A stretch of 64,000 nt of DNA from Acaryochloris sp. CCMEE 5410 (GTDB lineage Bacteria; Cyanobacteriota; Cyanobacteriia; Thermosynechococcales; Thermosynechococcaceae): the NCBI RefSeq assembly GCF_000238775.2, contig NZ_AFEJ02000001.1:4340001-4404000 (forward strand), written 5' to 3'. Position numbers and translations under genes: made by a program. Below are positions 43,857-53,000 of the stretch, piece after piece; the stretch's first letter is position 1, and each line of letters starts with the position of its first letter. A model generated the notes under the pieces. It had not been told where the DNA came from and did not search any database. It saw only the letters and a program-made list of their open reading frames with translations.

Positions 43857-44429
43857 ATGGCTGTATTTGCAACTGAGCGAGTGCCTGACGTCGTCTTCAA
43901 GACCCGAGTTCGGGATGAGTCCGTTTCAGGACCCAATCCCTATCGATGGCAAGATAAAACCACCCAAGATATTTTTGGTGGCAAGCGGGTTGTTCTGTTC
44001 TCCCTGCCAGGTGCATTTACCCCCACCTGTTCATCGACTCACTTACCTCGCTATGAAGAGCTTCATGAAGAAATCAAAGCTCAGGGAGTTGATGAGATTA
44101 TCTGTCTATCGGTGAATGATGCCTTTGTAATGTTCCAATGGGGTAAGCATCAAGGGGCGGATAAAGTCTTTTTGCTGCCCGATGGCAATGGTGAATTCAC
44201 CCGCAAGATGGGGATGTTGGTGGACAAGTCTAATCTAGGCTTTGGTATGCGCTCTTGGCGCTATTCGATGGTGGTTAATGATGGCCAAATCGAAAAAATG
44301 TTTATTGAAGCGGATTACGGCGATAACTGTCCCACCGATCCTTTTGAGGTATCTGATGCCGATACGATGTTGGCCTATCTCAAAGGTGCCCATGCCAGCA
44401 CAGCTCCTACTGCAGCAGCAGTGGGCTAA
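43857..44429 (+). CDS. Peroxiredoxin (type II/Prx5-like)
   Basis: From ATG 43857 ([14 protein letters not shown]) the 190-residue protein contains [26 protein letters not shown], with the peroxidatic Cys in [48 protein letters not shown] and [18 protein letters not shown] follow. It reduces peroxides with thiol donors such as glutathione/glutaredoxin or thioredoxin. GAGG lies 8 nt before the start; the longer frame to 43809 is not supported. It stands between perR and glutathione reductase, forming a peroxide-defence block. Confidence 0.93.
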   Translation: MAVFATERVPDVVFKTRVRDESVSGPNPYRWQDKTTQDIFGGKRVVLFSLPGAFTPTCSSTHLPRYEELHEEIKAQGVDEIICLSVNDAFVMFQWGKHQGADKVFLLPDGNGEFTRKMGMLVDKSNLGFGMRSWRYSMVVNDGQIEKMFIEADYGDNCPTDPFEVSDADTMLAYLKGAHASTAPTAAAVG

Positions 44430-44448
44430 AGCGGCCTGATGTCACCGT

Positions 44449-44476
44449 CTGGAGTTGGTCAACGGGCCAGCTCCAG
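44449..44476 (+). terminator. Stem-loop after the peroxiredoxin gene
   Basis: CTGGAGTTGG (44449-44458) pairs with CCAGCTCCAG (44467-44476), with one G-U pair. No T-run follows, so it may be a processing or stabilising structure rather than a terminator. Confidence 0.4.
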
Positions 44477-44537
44477 TGTGCCATGTATTGATTAGGCTAA
44501 AGTGAAACGTGATTGAATCTGCAAAGGAGGGAAGGCG

Positions 44538-45896
44538 ATGAGTTACGACTATGATTTATTTGTAATTGGTGCAGGCTCCGGTGGAATTGCCACAGCCCGT
44601 CGCGCTGCCGAGTATGGTGCCAAAGTTGGCATTGCAGAATATGGCCGTTTGGGCGGCACCTGTGTGAATCGCGGCTGTGTGCCTAAGAAGCTGATGGTCT
44701 ATGCGTCTCACTTCCCGTCCCATTTTGATGCTGCCACGGGCTATGGTTGGAGCCCAGTCGAGAGCCAACTAGACTGGCTCAAAATGATCACGGCTGTGAA
44801 TGATGAAGTCACACGTCTTAACGGTATCTATCAACGGATGCTAGATAACTCCAAAGTGGAAGTCTACCGGGGACGTGCGGCCCTTGTCGATGCCCATACC
44901 GTTGCAATCGGCGATCAAAAAGTCACTGCAGATAAAATTTTGGTGGCGGTGGGGGGCAAACCCGTTAAGCCTGCCAACATTCCCGGTATCGAACATGCCA
45001 TTACTTCAGACGATATTTTTAATCTGAAAGAGCAGCCTAAGCATCTGGTTGTTCTCGGTGGGGGCTATATCGGCATTGAATTTGCCTGCATTCTGAAAGG
45101 ATTAGGGTCTGAAGTGACGCTGATTATCCGGGCTGACAAGATTTTGCGCGGCTTTGATGACGATATCCGCTCAGAAATTCAAGACGCGATGCAGAAGCAT
45201 GGTATTCGGGTACTGAATAATATGACAGATTTGGCCATTGCAAAATCCGATACGGGACTCCAAATCACCGTTAAGCAGGCTGACAATGCTGAAGAAACGA
45301 TTCTAGCCGACGCTGTGAGCCTGGCGGCGACGGGGCGTATCCCCAATCTCGAAGGCTTGGGATTGGAAAATACAGCTATTGAAGTAGACGGCGGTGCGAT
45401 CGCAGTTAATGAATATAGTCAGACTGCAGAACCCAATATCTATTCCGTGGGTGACTGTACGGATCGGATTAACCTCACACCCGTTGCCATTAACGAAGGA
45501 CGAGCATTTGCCGATACCCATTTTGGTGGCAAGTCCCGAACCATGAGCTATGACAATGTACCGACAGCCATTTTTACCACCCCTGAAGCCGCTACGGTGG
45601 GTTTAACGGAAGCAGAAGCTCAGGAACAGTATGGCGAAGACAAAATCAAAGTCTTTCGCAGTCGCTTCCGCCCCATGTATTACACCCTGCCGAACCATGA
45701 TGAGAAAACCTTGATGAAGTTAGTGGTCAATACCGACACCGATCAGGTGTTAGGAGCGCATATGGTGGGGGACCATGCGGGAGAAATTATTCAAGGGGTT
45801 GCGATCGCAGTCAAGATGGGAGCTACAAAAGCCCAGTTTGACGCTACTGTCGGGATTCACCCCAGTTCTGCCGAAGAATTTGTAACAATGCGCTAA
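44538..45896 (+). CDS. gor: Glutathione reductase
   Basis: The 452-residue flavoprotein starts YDLFVIGAGSGGIATARRAAEYG (FAD site). It carries the redox-active GGTCVNRGCVPKKLMVYAS, the NAD(P)H site LVVLGGGYIGIEFACILKGLG, YSVGDCTDRINLTPVAI and the C-terminal HPSSAEEF that supplies the catalytic His-Glu pair. It keeps glutathione reduced, feeding glutathione-dependent peroxiredoxins and glutaredoxins; placement beside prx supports that link. AAAGGAGGG precedes the ATG by a short gap. The hairpin at 45977-46001 ends it. HIP1 octamers occur at 45396 and 45801. Confidence 0.95.
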   Translation: MSYDYDLFVIGAGSGGIATARRAAEYGAKVGIAEYGRLGGTCVNRGCVPKKLMVYASHFPSHFDAATGYGWSPVESQLDWLKMITAVNDEVTRLNGIYQRMLDNSKVEVYRGRAALVDAHTVAIGDQKVTADKILVAVGGKPVKPANIPGIEHAITSDDIFNLKEQPKHLVVLGGGYIGIEFACILKGLGSEVTLIIRADKILRGFDDDIRSEIQDAMQKHGIRVLNNMTDLAIAKSDTGLQITVKQADNAEETILADAVSLAATGRIPNLEGLGLENTAIEVDGGAIAVNEYSQTAEPNIYSVGDCTDRINLTPVAINEGRAFADTHFGGKSRTMSYDNVPTAIFTTPEAATVGLTEAEAQEQYGEDKIKVFRSRFRPMYYTLPNHDEKTLMKLVVNTDTDQVLGAHMVGDHAGEIIQGVAIAVKMGATKAQFDATVGIHPSSAEEFVTMR

Positions 45897-45976
45897 GCAA
45901 GGTGTCACTTTTTGGAATTAAGGGGGCACTTTAAGCTCAGGAATCTGGTATCGAGAGATTCCTCCTCAGAGGATTT

Positions 45977-46001
45977 AACCCCTGACTACATGTCAGGGGT
46001 T
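45977..46001 (+). terminator. Terminator of gor
   Basis: AACCCCTGAC (45977-45986) and GTCAGGGGTT (45992-46001) form a perfect 10-bp stem with a 5-nt loop, followed by TCTTTATT. It lies 80 nt after the gor stop and just past the 3' end of the converging Rieske gene. Confidence 0.85.
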
Positions 46002-46024
46002 TCTTTATTGAAATTAAGCGATTT

Positions 46025-46495
46025 TTAGCCCGCTTTCACCAAGATGGCGTCTCCGTCTACCTTCGCTTCATAGGTAGGAAGTGAGTCTTTTGCAGGACCG
46101 TTGGTAACGGTCCCATCTGCCTTGAACTTGGAACCATGGCAGGGGCAATCCAGGGTCCCTTCTTCTGCATTCCAATCAACAGGGCATTGACTATGGGTAC
46201 ATTGATTTTTGAACGCAACGACTTTGGTTTTGTCATCAGGATTGAAAATGACGAGTAGGGGGGCACCACCAAAGTCTTCCATAACCACAGACCCATTGCT
46301 TTCTAGGTCTGCCAGCTTACCGACTTCGGTGAACCCATCTGCTGTTGTAGCTGGAGCGGCAGATTCAGCAGTATCAGAGCCTTCTGGTGAAGATGCTTCT
46401 GGTGAGTCACTAGAGGTGCAGGCAGCGAGCACCACAGGTAAGCTGCTGGCTAATGTACCAACTCCTACCCACGAGAGAAATGTACGACGATCCAT
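46025..46495 (-). CDS. Rieske [2Fe-2S] protein with Tat signal and lipobox
   Basis: The N-terminus MDRRTFLSWVGVGTLASSLPVVLAACTSS has a twin-arginine motif (RRTFL) and a lipobox LAAC (Cys26), so it is probably folded before export and then lipid-anchored. A Ser/Pro/Glu-rich linker of about 30 residues leads to the Rieske domain with CTHSQC and CPCHGSKF, which give the Cys-His/Cys-His ligands. The overall size (156 residues) is smaller than the cytochrome b6f PetC, and the transmembrane helix is missing, so it is not the main Rieske protein. Its electron partner is unknown. Single gene. Confidence 0.87.
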   Translation of the reverse strand: MDRRTFLSWVGVGTLASSLPVVLAACTSSDSPEASSPEGSDTAESAAPATTADGFTEVGKLADLESNGSVVMEDFGGAPLLVIFNPDDKTKVVAFKNQCTHSQCPVDWNAEEGTLDCPCHGSKFKADGTVTNGPAKDSLPTYEAKVDGDAILVKAG

Positions 46496-46693
46496 TCAGT
46501 GTTCTCCTGTATCTGAGATACGGACTTCGCTGGATATTATGCCTGATCTAATCTCAATTCGCTGCTCTTCCGTGATAAAAAACCCCAATTGCATTACGAT
46601 CTGCGCGATTGGGACCATGCCATAGCCTCGTTCTAGGGAAGAGTCTCGCTGATGGGGTCATCTACCTTAGATTGCTTTGGATCGAGACCGAGA

Positions 46694-47125
46694 TTAGACC
46701 AGGAGGCGAGTAAAGGCAGCTTGATAGTACATGCTTGTTTCTGGTTCTCCTGTGGGAACCAGAAACAAGCTAAAGCGCCCCAGTTGACGATGCTGAATCT
46801 GATAAGTCCCTTGGGATAAAGATTGGCCTTGGTAACCTCGAAAAATGAGCGAAAATTGCTCCAACTGTTTGGACTGCCCATGTTCATCGACTTGCTCTAA
46901 CTGGAGGTGCAGCTGCTCTCCTTCCTCGGTAAAAACTTGGAAGGTTCTATCCTTGAGGGTCTCAAAAGTAGAGCAATGCATCTGGCCCAAAGACGCATTG
47001 CTGGAATTCAATGTCTTAGCCCAGGTGTGAGAGTTTTGTTTGGCACCTAGGGGCAAGGAAGAAGTTCCAACTGTGATGAAAGTGGTGCCAGAGAATAAAA
47101 GAAAATGCCGTCGGGAAATACTCAT
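46694..47125 (-). CDS. DUF6916-like protein with twin-arginine-type leader
   Basis: The leader MSISRRHFLLFSGTTFITVGTSSLPLG resembles a Tat signal. The mature part (FETLKDRTFQVFTEEGEQLHLQLEQVDE, QFSLIFRGYQGQSLSQGTYQIQHRQLGRFSLFLVPTGE, YYQAAFTRL) is the same fold as the protein at 48056-48367: both show FSLIF/FALVFxG, the LxQxxYQLxHxxLG block and LFLVP. This matches DUF6916, a small family often found beside tail-collar genes. Function unknown. Its 3' part contains a 15-bp inverted repeat (46733-46770). Confidence 0.7.
   Translation of the reverse strand: MSISRRHFLLFSGTTFITVGTSSLPLGAKQNSHTWAKTLNSSNASLGQMHCSTFETLKDRTFQVFTEEGEQLHLQLEQVDEHGQSKQLEQFSLIFRGYQGQSLSQGTYQIQHRQLGRFSLFLVPTGEPETSMYYQAAFTRLLV
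46733..46770. repeat. Perfect 15-bp inverted repeat inside the DUF6916 coding region
   Basis: GCTTGTTTCTGGTTC (46733-46747) and GAACCAGAAACAAGC (46756-46770) flank an 8-nt loop. It encodes the segment LFLVPTGEPETS without breaking the frame. The stem is too long to be expected by chance in 64 kb. Confidence 0.8.
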
Positions 47126-47417
47126 AGCAGTAGACTGATATCTATTTAATCATAAAAACTAGTACTTCAAGCATTGGCCTGAAGATAATTGTTGCGGCCA
47201 TTAAACGTGAGTTTTTGAGTGCAATCGCTTCACACACATTGTATTGGCTGAAGCAAAATTGTAATCTTTGTAGCTCATTATAGAGCTTCACTTCAAAATA
47301 GAAATTAAGAAATAAGTAGTTTTAGGTGTATACAAATAATTCGTCTTATATAAAATAAAAAGCCTATCAATTGAAGATATTTCTGAGAAAAATATTTATG
47401 GCTTTTAGCAGGTGATT

Positions 47418-47894
47418 ATGCATTTGTCTATCGACTTTCGTCCAATATGTGATGACGATCTCAATAATTTAAAGCAAATCTATGCAAGCACTCGGGCAGA
47501 AGAATTGCAGGTCTTATCCTGGAGTCAAGAAGAGAAGGAGATCTTCTTGCAGAGACAGTTTCAGGCTCAGCATCAATATTACCAGGCTCAGTTTAGAGAG
47601 GCTGAATATTTGATGATTTTGGAGGGAAATCAGCCTATTGGTCGCTTATATGTTGACCGACGTCCTGATGAGATTCGAATTATTGATATTGCTATTTTAC
47701 CTGCCTATAGAGGACAAGGAATTGGTTCATCACTACTACAACAAATCTTAGCTGAAGGGCAGTGTTCACATAAATCTGTCAGGATTCATGTTGAGCAAAA
47801 TAATAGAGCTTTAAAGTTATACCAACGTCTTGGATTCCAAAAGAAATCTGAGAATGGTGTTTATTTTTTGATGGAATGGATGCCTAATTCTTAG
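47418..47894 (+). CDS. GNAT-family N-acetyltransferase of the tail-collar cluster
   Basis: The protein of about 158 residues has IDFRPICDDDLNNLKQIYASTRAEELQVL at the start, then RIIDIAILPAYRGQGIGSSLLQQILAEG (acetyl-CoA motif RxxGxG) and NNRALKLYQRLGFQKKSENGVYFLMEW. The AEELxxLxWSxxEK stretch marks the GNAT group often encoded next to phage-tail-collar genes. ATG 47418 is chosen because AGCAGG lies just before it; a GTG at 47412 overlaps that site. Whether it acetylates the collar proteins is not known. The following gene starts 161 nt later. Confidence 0.82.
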   Translation: MHLSIDFRPICDDDLNNLKQIYASTRAEELQVLSWSQEEKEIFLQRQFQAQHQYYQAQFREAEYLMILEGNQPIGRLYVDRRPDEIRIIDIAILPAYRGQGIGSSLLQQILAEGQCSHKSVRIHVEQNNRALKLYQRLGFQKKSENGVYFLMEWMPNS

Positions 47895-48055
47895 TAATGA
47901 ATATATCTATAGACAAGCAGTTTTGGAGTAAGTATATTCATTTTTAATAGAAAAATAATGACTTTATAAACGCAAGACAGAAAGACCTGTCTTGTGAGTG
48001 ATTGAAGAGCTGTCAACGGTTAAGAAAGATGACGTTATAGGTGCAAAGTGAGGCG

Positions 48056-48367
48056 ATGAGACTAGCAGAATTAACACAATCACAATTCTCAGACTATTTA
48101 GGGGATGCATTCCGAATCGAAGGAGAATTGGAGGCGAGCCTGAACCTTCAGTTGATTGAGGCGACCCATCTATCATCAGGACGCCATACGAAGTCCAACG
48201 GTCAACGTCCAGAACCTTTTGCTTTGGTTTTTCAAGGACCGCAAAACAGCCCTTTAGATCAAGCGATCTATCAGCTACAGCACGAGCATTTGGGAGAACT
48301 GCCTTTATTTTTGGTGCCTATTGATCAGGATGAGGACGGGGTCTATTACGAGGCAATTTTTAACTAG
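48056..48367 (+). CDS. DUF6916-like protein, leaderless paralogue
   Basis: The 103-residue protein (MRLAELTQSQFSDYLGDAFRIEGELEASLNLQLIEAT..., PFALVFQGPQNSPLDQAIYQLQHEHLGELPLFLVPIDQDEDGVYYEAIFN) aligns by eye with the mature part of the 46694-47125 product but has no export signal. ATG 48056 follows GAGG at short spacing; a GTG at 48041 would add five residues. It is the second gene of the plus-strand run GNAT, DUF6916, three collar proteins, which suggests a joint role. Function unknown. Confidence 0.75.
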   Translation: MRLAELTQSQFSDYLGDAFRIEGELEASLNLQLIEATHLSSGRHTKSNGQRPEPFALVFQGPQNSPLDQAIYQLQHEHLGELPLFLVPIDQDEDGVYYEAIFN

Positions 48368-48435
48368 GCTATTCGCATAAGCCTGCAAGATAGCGATTTT
48401 TGGATAATTTATATCGAATTGTGAGGATATTGCTT

Positions 48436-48936
48436 ATGTCTGAACCATTTTTAGCAGAAATACGAATGGTGAGCTTTAATTTTGCCCCGCGAGGTTGGGC
48501 CTTTTGCGATGGGCAAATTTTGCCGATTAATCAAAATCAATCACTTTATTCTCTTTTAGGTACGACCTATGGCGGAGATGGGCGTACATCTTTTGCCCTG
48601 CCCGATTTGCGGGGGCGAACACCGATTCATGTCAGCAGTAGCCATCTCCAGGGACAAAAGGGAGGTGAAGAAACCCATACCTTGGCTGGGAATGAAATGC
48701 CACAACATACCCATCAACTTCAAGCCTCATCTAGTGCTGCGAATAACCCTATTCCGACTGGCCATGTGTTGGGAGAGGTCTCATCTGGGTTGTATCACAG
48801 CAATACTAACTCTGTAGCACTGCTTGCGGGCACAGTGACAAATGTTGGGGGTGGTCAGGGACACGATAATATGCAGCCCTATCTCGCTGTTAACTTCTGC
48901 ATTGCCTTACAAGGTCTTTTCCCGTCCAGAAATTAG
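48436..48936 (+). CDS. Phage tail-collar domain protein, copy 1
   Basis: From ATG 48436 the 166-residue protein starts MSEPFLAEIRMVSFNFAPRG and has WAFCDGQILPINQNQSLYSLLGTTYGGDGRTSFALPDLRGR, then EMPQHTHQLQAS and a C-terminus NMQPYLAVNFCIALQGLFPSRN. This is the short single-domain tail-collar family (PF07484), related to the microcystin-dependent protein MdpB. No other phage structural gene is present, so these are probably not part of a prophage. Roles at the cell surface have been suggested but not proven for relatives. It is followed by two homologues. Confidence 0.87.
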   Translation: MSEPFLAEIRMVSFNFAPRGWAFCDGQILPINQNQSLYSLLGTTYGGDGRTSFALPDLRGRTPIHVSSSHLQGQKGGEETHTLAGNEMPQHTHQLQASSSAANNPIPTGHVLGEVSSGLYHSNTNSVALLAGTVTNVGGGQGHDNMQPYLAVNFCIALQGLFPSRN

Positions 48937-48951
48937 TAGGAGATATCACTT

Positions 48952-49470
48952 ATGTCAGAACCTTTTGTTGGCGAGATCCGTATGTTTGCAGGCAATTTTG
49001 CCCCGCGTGGATGGGCGTTCTGTGATGGGCAACTGCTTGCTGTGTCCCAAAACGATGCTTTATTTTCTTTGCTTGGCACGATTTATGGCGGTGATGGTCG
49101 AACTACCTTTGGATTACCCGATCTGCGGGGACGTATTCCCATTCATGCAGGAACAGGTCCAGGGCTTTCCCAGCGTAGGCTAGGTGCGAAAAGTGGTGTT
49201 GAGCAAGTCACCTTGACTGCAAATCAGCTACCCAGCCACACTCATACATTGCAAGCCTCAACTGACTTAGCTGATCAAACGGCACCACAGGGCAACGTCA
49301 TAGCCCAGCCCTCAACACTGTCTCTCTATGCCCAAGAACCTATTGATACCAATATGAATGTTGCTGCCATTACCAGTGTGGGAGGGAGTCGAACGCACTC
49401 TAACCTACAGCCATTTGTATGTATCAATTTCATTATTGCTTTGTTGGGTATCTACCCATCCCGTAACTAA
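48952..49470 (+). CDS. Phage tail-collar domain protein, copy 2
   Basis: The 172-residue homologue has MSEPFVGEIRMFAGNFAPRG, AFCDGQLLAVSQNDALFSLLGTIYGGDGRTTFGLPDLRGRIPIHAGTGPG, LPSHTHTLQAS and ends FICINFIIALLGIYPSRN-like (FVCINFIIALLGIYPSRN). It starts 15 nt after copy 1 with a GGAG element before it. The middle part (residues about 105-145) differs from copies 1 and 3, while the N- and C-terminal blocks are conserved, suggesting a shared scaffold with a variable face. Confidence 0.87.
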   Translation: MSEPFVGEIRMFAGNFAPRGWAFCDGQLLAVSQNDALFSLLGTIYGGDGRTTFGLPDLRGRIPIHAGTGPGLSQRRLGAKSGVEQVTLTANQLPSHTHTLQASTDLADQTAPQGNVIAQPSTLSLYAQEPIDTNMNVAAITSVGGSRTHSNLQPFVCINFIIALLGIYPSRN

Positions 49471-49480
49471 GGAGTGTTAC

Positions 49481-49999
49481 ATGTCCGAACCTTTTATTGC
49501 CGAAATTCGCATTTTTGCAGGCAACTTTGCACCACGAGGTTGGGCCTTTTGTGATGGGCAATTGCTACCTGTTTCCCAAAACACTGCGCTCTTTTCTTTA
49601 ATTGGCACAACCTATGGCGGTGATGGTCGTAGCACTACGGCATTGCCTAATCTACAAGGACATGCGCCGATGCATCCAGGACGTGGTCCAGGTTTAACGT
49701 CTCGTAGTCTAGGTCAGAAGGGCGGAGCAGAAATGATCACGCTGTCTGAAGCTCAAATGCCTAACCATACCCATACGTTAAGAGCAACTTCGGAAACCGC
49801 TGAGCTTCAAGCGCCTGGAACAGATCGAGCACTGGCTCGTTCTTCTCGGGGACTTGCCTATCAATCTGCTGCGACTAACCTCGTTACTATGGCTGACCTC
49901 CCTAATGCGGGAGGGAGCCAATCCCATAACAATATGCAGCCCTATTTAGCTATCAATTTTATTATTGCTTTGCAAGGGCTCTATCCATCGCGCAGCTAA
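49481..49999 (+). CDS. Phage tail-collar domain protein, copy 3
   Basis: The 172-residue homologue has MSEPFIAEIRIFAGNFAPRG, AFCDGQLLPVSQNTALFSLIGTTYGGDGRSTTALPNLQGH, MPNHTHTLRATS and ends NFIIALQGLYPSRS. The usual DLRGR motif is NLQGH here. AAGGAG stands 8 nt before the ATG, which is only 10 nt from the copy 2 stop; the longer frame to 49358 overlaps copy 2 and is not real. It is the last gene of the cluster and converges with the giant autotransporter. Confidence 0.87.
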   Translation: MSEPFIAEIRIFAGNFAPRGWAFCDGQLLPVSQNTALFSLIGTTYGGDGRSTTALPNLQGHAPMHPGRGPGLTSRSLGQKGGAEMITLSEAQMPNHTHTLRATSETAELQAPGTDRALARSSRGLAYQSAATNLVTMADLPNAGGSQSHNNMQPYLAINFIIALQGLYPSRS

Positions 50000-50018
50000 T
50001 TGTCTAGTTTTTAGACTG

Positions 50019-50047
50019 TTGGTGGTTAGCTTCAAACTAGCCACCAA
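50019..50047 (+). terminator. Terminator of the tail-collar cluster
   Basis: TTGGTGGTTAG (50019-50029) pairs with CTAGCCACCAA (50037-50047), with one G-U pair and a short loop, followed by TGTTTG. It lies 20 nt beyond the third collar gene. Confidence 0.65.
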
Positions 50048-50089
50048 TGTTTGTCTGAGCGTAGACCGGAACCGTCCTACTTTGGTCAA

Positions 50090-53000
50090 TTAAGGAGGGG
50101 TGGGGCAAGAAACACCACCACTGAAGGTGAGTCCAGCATCAATGGTGATATTGTCGGATGTACTATTATTGCGTCCGGCTAAATAGTTTGCTACATCTAC
50201 ACCACTAGTTCCCGAGCCTGTGAAGCCTGGAAGTACAAACGAATCTGTACTGCTTCGCAATCTCAAGCGGATATCATCTGTACCACCTGCTGCACTAACA
50301 GTGTTGGCTAGCGCACCGGCCCCGCCTATATCAGCGCAAGCATTGATATCGTCTGTTGCCGAGCCCGTAGCACCGGACTGGAAGAAGATGCCTTCTAGGC
50401 CAAATATATTAGATTGCGTTACAGCATTACCTGTGACCGTTGCATTGAATGTGTTATCCCCATCTCTAGCAAATAGTCTAATAACTTCTTGAAATCCAGC
50501 ATTGACGAGCGTGTTATCGGTAATGGTTATGGTCAGTGTTCCGTTACCCTCGGCAATTGCTGTAATGTTTTCACCTAGGAAATTATTCGTATCTGTCAGA
50601 CTAATAAAGTTGTTGTCAATATTGCCCTGTAAGCGTCCAGACGTTGTAGATTGACTACCCAGTAACAGGTTAATTCCATCAGAATTCGTACCGCTAAAGA
50701 GCACAGGATTACCTGCTGTTCCATGATTTCGGATGTCGAAGTTCACGACTGCATTTAGATTAGATGTAATCTGGCCAAATGTATTTGTTCCAGTGATGGT
50801 GTTTCCGTCTAACACCACATCGGCTGTCCCCTGATCCGTGACATTAATGATGAAAGCACTGGCAGGAATATTCTGAATGGTGTTGTTGGCAATATTGGCC
50901 GTTGTTAGGACTGAAGTTCCTGTCCCTTCGTAGACAAAAGCACTATCTTGCGTATTATTCGAGATAGTATTGCCTGTTAAGGTCAAGCTGCTAAGCGTGC
51001 CCGAACTATTGCGAATATCAATGCCAAAGGATTGACTACTATCGATGAGACTATTGGTAATGGATACTGCACCAGAGACTCCATTGAGAGGTGTTGTTGT
51101 ATCACCAAACTGAATTCCAGATTCTCCGTTAGCATTGCCGTTACGGAGAATGCGCCCGCTGCTCAGGGTAAACCCATTCACGTTGTCGCCAAAAATGCCA
51201 TCATTGCCGCCATCTGTGACATCTATAAAGTTCAGGGAAATATTTTGAGCATTACTCAAACGGATGCCTGCCCCTGTGCTGTTATCAATGAGCCCTCCCG
51301 ATCCTAAGGTTGCTCCATCTCCTGTCACATTGAAACCGCCACTACCAACATTATTTAAATTGATGCCATTAGTTCCACCATTTGCTGAAATGCTCTGAAA
51401 AGTGACTCCACTTGTACCTATCGTGGTGTTGGCTATATTGAGCGCTGTGGTTGCCCCGGAATTAATTGTGTTGGCTGTACCCGTAACATTCACCGTTCCC
51501 CCGTTGGTGGCATTGAAGCCTACGCCTGTAGTAGTGTCAATATCCAAAGTGCCGCCTGCAAAATTAATCGTAGCGCCAGTATTGCTGGTCAAATTGACCG
51601 CATTGACCGTACCAGAATTCAATGTGAGGGGACCTGTGATAGCGACCGTACCCCCTGTCTTATTCGCCACATTGATATTGCGAGCGCTGAAAGTAGTGCC
51701 AGTCCCACGGGTAAGAGTGATATTACCCGTCCCACCATTTGCGTTGAGTAATTCCCCAGCAACATTGATAGTGTTGTTCTGGGCGGTCACATTCGTCGTC
51801 AGGTTCGCAACATTGAAGACCGTAGCATTGGCACCAACATTTTGAATGACATTGTTCTGAATCGTGATACCCGTGCCATTACTGAACCCAGCGGTGGCAT
51901 TATCAATATCGAAAATGTTAGCCGTGCCAGTGCTGTATTCAAAGGTATTGTGCTCGATGGTATTGTTGCCCCCTAGGGTCAAGACATCGCTACCCGCTGT
52001 TGAGTTGGTGATCACGGCAGAGTTGGCTGTGATAGTCCCCCCGACTGTACTGAACGTGCCTAAAATATTGGCCGGTTTTATAGACCCAAACGATACCGAG
52101 TTAGTGTTGGCAAAACCTGTAATGCTTTGACCTGTCGCCAGGGTAAAGCCTGTAGCTCCCTGGGCCGTTACATCAATATTGCCGATAAAGGCAAAGGTTT
52201 CGGTTCCGGCCAATAAATCCGCCGCAGCTACAGAGATCGTGCTGATGGATTGACTCAAGCCAAAGGTTCCAGCGGTGAGCGTGCCACCATTCTGACTAAC
52301 GAAGGTGGCTGAAGCTGCACCCGCCGGGAAATTAGCAGCATCGCCCGCCCCAAACGTGACATCTTCAAAATCGAAACTGGAAGCGGCGAGGGTGCCATTC
52401 CCGGCATCCACTGTAAAGGCTCCTGCTTGAGCGTTGACATTAATGCTGGACCCGGTATCACTGGCAGATTCACCATCGCCAAAGGTAAACTGAACCGCCG
52501 CAGTATTGTCGATGACGACCCCTCGATGCAGATCAGTAATACTGCTGGATGGGCCTGTGGCTGGCGTGGTTTGGGTCCCTAGATTGACAGTCTGGTTGCC
52601 AGCCAATGCAGTTAAATCGACCCCGATAGAGCTAGTTGAGGTATCAGGACCAGAAATGGCGACAGCGTTATAGGCTGCAGTCCCTGATAAGGTGGCGCCA
52701 TTGAAGTTGATGCCGACCTGATTGGCGGCAGCCCCTACATCTGTAATTGTGGTGGTGCCGAACGTCGTTGCAGCGTTCGTGCCGACATAGCGAATGCCAC
52801 TCGTGCTGGCGGTCGTCCCCATGTCGATATTGACGGTGCCAAAGGTGACAGTACCACTATTGCTGGTTAGGGTGATGGCATTGCCAGTGGGGTTATTAAC
52901 GTTTGTAGTGCCAGTGACTGCAAAGGAACCCGTCAAAGTGTTGAGGGAAATACCACTGGCTCCTGCTGTAGAAGAGACGGTATCAAAAGTAATGTTAGAC

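Noticed and set aside
48436-49999. Prophage or phage-tail remnant
   Set aside because: Only single-domain collar proteins are present; no integrase, capsid, sheath, baseplate, holin or attachment repeats were seen nearby.
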